NCBI RefSeq assembly: GCF_900187975.1
Contig: NZ_FZPC01000035.1
Location: 1 to 62,218, forward strand
Length of the DNA: 62,218 nt
Source of the DNA: Pseudomonas delhiensis
Lineage (GTDB): Bacteria; Pseudomonadota; Gammaproteobacteria; Pseudomonadales; Pseudomonadaceae
Direction of reading: 5' to 3'
Both the position numbers and the translations under genes were made by a program. Below, one piece after another: positions 58,216 through 62,218 of this stretch; within the stretch, counting starts at the first letter, position 1, and each line of letters starts with the position of its first letter. Below the pieces are notes generated by a model, which saw only the letters and a program-made list of their open reading frames with translations, made no database searches and had not been told where the DNA came from.

Positions 58216-61200
58216 TGGCCTTGCTCCTCATCGTCGCGGCGTTGCAGCAGCTGGTACAGCGGGCCGTAGAGGGTTTCGGCCCAGGTGGCGAATTCGCCGC
58301 TGGCGCTCAGGCTGGCGAAGTCCGGGTAGACCCGCGCCAGGGCCGGCGAGGAAGCCGCCTCGCCGCTGCTGCCGAAGCCGCCGTCGTAGCGCTTGGCCGC
58401 CTCGCTGGCGGCACGGGCCTCGTCACCGCCGGCACCCAGCCAGGCGAAGGCCGCCTTGCAGGCCACCGGCAGCGGCCGGCGCAGGCCTTCGAGCCAGGCG
58501 GCGATCAGCGCGTCCAGATGGCCGCGGGCGGTGTCCGCCGCCAGCGGCGGCAGTTCCAGGGTGCCGGTCTGGCTGACCAGCAGGCTGCGCACCGGCGTGC
58601 CGCACAGTTGCAGGCCCAGGTGGCGCACCCAGTGGCGCACCAGGCTGTGCCACTTGTAGCCGCGGCCTTCGTGCAGCTTGCCGCTGACCAGTTGCAGGCT
58701 GGCCCACTGGCCCTCGGCGTTGCGCCGCAGGCCGCCGAGCCAGTCGCCCAGCTCCACGCCGCTGGCCGGGTGCCTGTGGATAAGCTCGCGCTGGCCTTCC
58801 TCGGCTTCGCTCCAGTGCTCCAGTTCCTCGCGGTAGCGCCTCAGCAGCTCGCCCAGCGGCGCGCTCAGCTCACGGGCGGAGAAGGCGCCGAAGGCCGCCA
58901 GCGGCAGGCGCCCCTCGCCGCGCAGGCGCACCAGTTGCCCTTCGATGCGGCCGGGCAGTTCGCCGTCGGCCCAGTGGTTCTCGATCCACGGGCGCAGGCG
59001 CTCGCAGAGTTCGAACTGCAGTTGCCAGACCTGCAGGCCGTCGAGGGCGAAGGTCTCCTCGTCGTGGCCGGTCAGGTCTTCCTCGGCGAAGCGCACCTTC
59101 AGGCGCTGCTGGAAGAAGGCGTTGACCGGGCTGGCGAGGAAGTCGGCGAGCACCCGCAGGCCGATGGGCGCGTCCGGCAGCAGTTCCGGCAGTGGCGCCT
59201 CGGCCTGTTCGGCCGGTTCGTCGTCGCGGTGCACCTCGCGCCATTCGCGGGCGTAGGTGTAGAAGCCGTCGACGCCCTCGCCCCGCCCTTCGAAATAGCG
59301 GCGGCTGAAGGGTTGCAGCGGGTGCTCGGTGGTCAGCGCCTGCAGCAGCGCCTTGCCGTCGCCGGGCTTGCCGGGCAGCGACCAGCCGGCCGCCAGGTGG
59401 TCGCGCAGCTGGCCGATCAGCACCGATGGCGGGCGCTCGCTGTTGTCGCGGATGCTCCGCCCGACCCAGCTGACGTACAGCTGGTCGCGCGCCGAGAGCA
59501 CGGCTTCGAGCAGCAGGTAGCGGTCGTCCTCGCGCCGCGAGCGGTCGCCGGGGCGATAGTCGTTGCGCATCAGGTCGAAGTCCAGCGGCGGTTGCTGGCG
59601 CGGGTAGTCGCCGTCGTTCATGCCCAGCAGGCAGACCACGCGGAAGGGAATGGCGCGCATCGGCATCAACGTGCAGAAGCTCACCGCGCCGGCCAGGAAG
59701 CGCTGGTTCAGGCCGCCGGCGTCCAGGCCGCCGAGCCAGGCCTCGCGCACCACAGAGAGCGGCAGCGGCTCGCCGAAGGCGGCGCGCTCGCAGGTTTCCA
59801 GCCAGCGTTCGAGCAGTTGCAGCAGTTGCTGGCGCAGCAGTTCGTCGTGCTCGTCGCGGGTCAGGAAGAAGTCGTCGAGCAACTGGCGCAGGCGCTCGCG
59901 CCAGACCTCGGGCGCGGCCGGCTCGGCCAGGCGCTCGCAGGCCGCGGCCAGGCGCTGCAGCAGGCCGGCCAGGGGGCCGAGTACGGCGGCGTCCAGCCCG
60001 CCGATCTCGGCGTAGGGCTGGATGCCCTGGAAGGCCTCGCCCTCGCCCACCGCGAAGCCCAGCAGCATGCGCCGCAGGCCGAAGCGCCAGGTGTTGGCCT
60101 CCTCGGCGGCGGGCAGGCCGAGGTCCTCGCGCTGCTCGCCATCCAGGCCCCAGCGCACCCCGGCGCCGTCGATCCAGCGCTGCAGCAGCGGCAGGTCGGC
60201 CTCGGCGATGCCGAAGCGCGCGCGCAGGGCGCCGACGTCCAGCAGGTCGAGGATCTCGCTCACCGCGAAACGGCTGTCGGGCAGTTGCAGCAGGTGCTCC
60301 AGGGCCACCAGCAGCGGCTCGCGGCCGCGCTGGCCCTGGTCGGCCAGGGTGTAGGGGATGAAGCGCCGGTCGTCGCGCCCGAGCTGGCCGAACACCGCCT
60401 GGACGTGCGGCGCGTAGGCGTCGATGTCGGGGACCATGACGATGACGTCGCGCGGGCGCAGCGTGGGGTCGGCGTCGAAGCGCGCCAGCAGCTGGTCGTG
60501 CAGCACCTCCACCTCGCGCTGCGCGCTGTGGGCGACCTGGAAGCGGATCGAGCGGTCCCGCGCCGGGTCCAGCGCCGGCCATTGCGCGCGGGTCTCGGCC
60601 AGCGGGCGCAGTTCGAGGATGTCGTCCTGCAGTTGGCCGAGCAGGTGCGCCGGCGGCGCCTCGCTGAACAGGTCGATGCGCCCGCCGCTGACCTCGCCGA
60701 AGCGGCTGCGGTAGCTCTCGGGGTTGTCGTACTGGTCGAGCAGGTTGATGTAGTCGCGGCCCTGCTTGCCCCAGGCCGCCAGCAGCGGCTGGGCGTACTG
60801 GTGCTGGAGGTCGTCGTCCAGTTGCAGCGGCACCCCGGGGCGGCGCTGCTGGCGGCGGTACTCGTGGCGCAGCAGGTCCTTGTCGGCGACGATGTCGGCC
60901 CAGTGGTGGCGGCAGGGGTTGTGCACGCACAGCAGCACCTGGGCGATGCGCGACAGCGCGGCCAGGGCCTCCACCGTCTGCGCCGGCATGGCGGAAATGC
61001 CGAACACCACCACCCGGCGCGGTAGGCCCTGGGGCGGCGTGCCTTCGCGCAGGCGTTCGAGGAAGCGCCGGTGCACGCCGGCACGGCTGCCGGCCAGGCC
61101 GTCCTCGCCCACTTCGGCCAGCAGGGCGCGCCACAGCTCGGCCTGCCAGCGCTCATCCTCGTTCAGCGGACGGAGGTTGCCGCCGGCGGTGCGCAGTTGG

Positions 61201-61700
61201 TCGCGCTGCTCGCTCCAGTCCTCCAGCCAGTCGGCGCGGTACACCTGGTACTGGTCGAACAGGTCGGCCAGGCGCTCGGCCAGCTGGTAGCGCTTGCGCA
61301 GGTCGGCGTCGTCGGCGAGGAAGCGGCGCAGCGCCTGGAATTCGCCGCGCTCCAGCAGGGTCGGCAGCAGGCGCATCAGGCGCCAGGTGAGCGGCGCCTT
61401 GTCCAGCACCGAGACCTCCGGCACTTCGTCCTTGCCCAGCGCGCCACGGTAGGCGCGCCAGAGGAACTGCGCGGGCAGCTGCACGTCCAGCGCCGCGGTG
61501 ATGCCGCAGCCGCCGTCGGCGACGTCGCGGCCCAGGGCCAGCTTCAGCCATTGGGCGATGCCGTTGCTCTGCACCAGGATGGTCTCGCTTTCCAGCGGCG
61601 CCAGCGGGTAGCGCGCCATCCAGGCCACCAGCAGGTCGCGCAGCGCCTCGGGGTGGTTGCCATGGATGACCATCAGGCCGGGGCTCAGGGCTTCGCTCAT
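58212..61700 (-). CDS. recC: Exodeoxyribonuclease V gamma subunit RecC
   Basis: A 1162-aa Chi-recognition subunit. It has an inactive helicase-like fold (WLKLALGRD, VVVFGISAMPAQTVEAL) and a C-terminal inactive nuclease-like fold. It is first in recCBD; the order C-B-D without ptr between recC and recB is usual for Pseudomonas. It follows repeat-rich sequence on its upstream side. Confidence 0.95.
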   Translation of the reverse strand: MSEALSPGLMVIHGNHPEALRDLLVAWMARYPLAPLESETILVQSNGIAQWLKLALGRDVADGGCGITAALDVQLPAQFLWRAYRGALGKDEVPEVSVLDKAPLTWRLMRLLPTLLERGEFQALRRFLADDADLRKRYQLAERLADLFDQYQVYRADWLEDWSEQRDQLRTAGGNLRPLNEDERWQAELWRALLAEVGEDGLAGSRAGVHRRFLERLREGTPPQGLPRRVVVFGISAMPAQTVEALAALSRIAQVLLCVHNPCRHHWADIVADKDLLRHEYRRQQRRPGVPLQLDDDLQHQYAQPLLAAWGKQGRDYINLLDQYDNPESYRSRFGEVSGGRIDLFSEAPPAHLLGQLQDDILELRPLAETRAQWPALDPARDRSIRFQVAHSAQREVEVLHDQLLARFDADPTLRPRDVIVMVPDIDAYAPHVQAVFGQLGRDDRRFIPYTLADQGQRGREPLLVALEHLLQLPDSRFAVSEILDLLDVGALRARFGIAEADLPLLQRWIDGAGVRWGLDGEQREDLGLPAAEEANTWRFGLRRMLLGFAVGEGEAFQGIQPYAEIGGLDAAVLGPLAGLLQRLAAACERLAEPAAPEVWRERLRQLLDDFFLTRDEHDELLRQQLLQLLERWLETCERAAFGEPLPLSVVREAWLGGLDAGGLNQRFLAGAVSFCTLMPMRAIPFRVVCLLGMNDGDYPRQQPPLDFDLMRNDYRPGDRSRREDDRYLLLEAVLSARDQLYVSWVGRSIRDNSERPPSVLIGQLRDHLAAGWSLPGKPGDGKALLQALTTEHPLQPFSRRYFEGRGEGVDGFYTYAREWREVHRDDEPAEQAEAPLPELLPDAPIGLRVLADFLASPVNAFFQQRLKVRFAEEDLTGHDEETFALDGLQVWQLQFELCERLRPWIENHWADGELPGRIEGQLVRLRGEGRLPLAAFGAFSARELSAPLGELLRRYREELEHWSEAEEGQRELIHRHPASGVELGDWLGGLRRNAEGQWASLQLVSGKLHEGRGYKWHSLVRHWVRHLGLQLCGTPVRSLLVSQTGTLELPPLAADTARGHLDALIAAWLEGLRRPLPVACKAAFAWLGAGGDEARAASEAAKRYDGGFGSSGEAASSPALARVYPDFASLSASGEFATWAETLYGPLYQLLQRRDDEEQGQ

Positions 61701-61839
61701 CGTCTCTCCAGGTTTGCCGGGGGGCCCGGCAATTTGAGCAGAAGCCGGGGTGGGTCGGGAGGTTTTTCCACGGGGTGATTGTATCGGGGTGGGGCGACGT
61801 TCTGTGTCGCGAGGTTGGTCCCCGCCCCCAACCTAACCT

Positions 61840-62110
61840 TGTCATTCCCGCGAATGCGGGCCCCAGAAAAGATGTCAGGTTTGGGTGTAGCGCGCCGCTC
61901 CGAGCGCGTTGATGTTTCTCGTGTAGGGCGCATAACGCCTACGGCGTTATCCGCCAAATCGCGGACAAAGTTGCTCCTACGGTTTCAGGAAGCACGGACG
62001 TAGGAGCAACTGTCTATTGGGTTTGGGTGTAGCGCGCCGCTCCGAGTGCGTGGGTGTCTCTCGTTTCGCCCCCTCGGGCGAGTCACTTCTTTCAAACGCC
62101 AAAGAAGTAA
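61840..62110. repeat. Extragenic repeats upstream of recC
   Basis: TCATTCCCGCGAATGCGGGC hairpin (about 61842-61861), a direct repeat of TTGGGTGTAGCGCGCCGCTC (about 61881 and 62022; period 141 bp), a GGCGCATAACGCC...GTTATCCGCC unit (about 61926-61953), and at 62061-62110 CGTTTCGCCCCCTCGGGCGA followed by GTCACTTCTTTC and AAAGAAGTAACCAAGAAGGC. The last is a widespread Pseudomonas/Xanthomonas intergenic repeat that creates spurious open frames. No gene was found in 61701-62218. Confidence 0.75.
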
Positions 62111-62120
62111 CCAAGAAGGC

Positions 62121-62218
62121 TTGCGGTACGACTCACCCACATAGGTGACAAATCGGTTCAGGCACATGGGTAACAGTTTCTAACCTGCAGGGGTCACCTC
62201 ACGAGGACTGGCCCATGC
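62121..62218 (+). mobile_element. Possible edge of an insertion sequence (incomplete)
   Basis: The sequence from ACTCACCCACATAGGTGACA through GCACATGGGTAACAG to CCTCACGAGGACTGGCCCATG changes character, with repeated (A)CA(C)ATNGGTRAC-like words (near 62138 and 62163), and ends at a possible start codon with GAGGA upstream (62199-62203). This looks like the left end and leader of a transposase gene, perhaps of IS481 type, cut by the window edge. Low confidence. Confidence 0.25.

Noticed and set aside
61778..61806. Sigma-70 promoter for recC with TACAAT as -10
   Set aside because: No hexamer resembling TTGACA lies at 16-18 bp, so the match is too weak to report as a feature.
62000..62167. Minus-strand frame of 60 codons ending the window
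   Set aside because: It is produced by the widespread CTTTGGCG...AAGAAGTAACC intergenic repeat, which gives the same spurious peptide in many genomes.

Overview
The window is about 62 kb of GC-rich chromosomal DNA from a Pseudomonas-type gammaproteobacterium. The evidence is the gene families (spuA/spuD, pob/pca, hmgA-fahA, recCBD and a CupD-like fimbrial locus with PvrSR/RcsCB-type regulators) and the very abundant palindromic extragenic repeats built on GTAGGAGCGG and GCGTTATCCGCC cores. I cannot fix the species from the sequence alone. The density of those repeats is unlike what I would expect of P. aeruginosa itself and suggests a related lineage.

Layout, left to right. 1-7.5 kb: a SphA/MetA-type outer-membrane protein, an orphan TatA, a class III aminotransferase / LysR / cupin / amino-acid permease cluster of unknown substrate, and a HigBA toxin-antitoxin pair. 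7.6-20 kb: tRNA-Gly(TCC), then mostly single genes: polyamine-binding SpuD, a membrane GGDEF protein, SpuA, lipoproteins, a DMT exporter with a divergent Lrp-type regulator, an aldo/keto reductase, a decayed acetyltransferase remnant, DUF1615 and DUF2252 proteins. 20.1-32.6 kb: an aromatic-catabolism block. On the minus strand pobR-pcaQ-pcaH-pcaG-pcaB-pcaC, divergent from pobA, covers 4-hydroxybenzoate to protocatechuate and the upper beta-ketoadipate pathway, but pcaD is absent from the window. It is followed on the plus strand by maiA-hpd and then hmgA-fahA with a divergent IclR regulator, the homogentisate route from tyrosine/phenylalanine. 32.7-39.1 kb: copCD, an SDR and a divergent Crp/Fnr regulator, and an ECF42-type sigma-factor operon (YciI/DGPF, DUF899, NTF2-like, sigma) preceded by a good match to the ECF42 promoter signature. 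39.1-52.4 kb: a four-gene chaperone-usher fimbrial cluster downstream of four regulators: hybrid kinase, EAL response regulator, hybrid kinase with Hpt, and LuxR-type response regulator. The arrangement recalls pvrS-pvrR-rcsC-rcsB-cupD of P. aeruginosa PA14. A perfect CRP/Vfr-type palindrome lies just upstream of the first of these genes. 52.5-61.7 kb: recC-recB-recD with 4-nt overlaps. 61.7 kb to the end: extragenic repeats and a possible edge of a mobile element.

Four regulatory connections read from the sequence are the most interesting part: (i) an ~87-bp element shared by the pobR-pobA intergenic region and the region between the SphA-like gene and the orphan tatA; (ii) a 35-bp element shared by the maiA-hpd and hmgA-fahA promoters; (iii) a PcaQ box overlapping the pcaQ stop codon; (iv) a perfect TGTGA-N6-TCACA palindrome in front of the pvrS-like gene. 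No CRISPR array, prophage or complete insertion sequence was seen. No wholly new defence-type system is evident. The least explained gene set is the aminotransferase/cupin/permease cluster at 2.1-6.5 kb.
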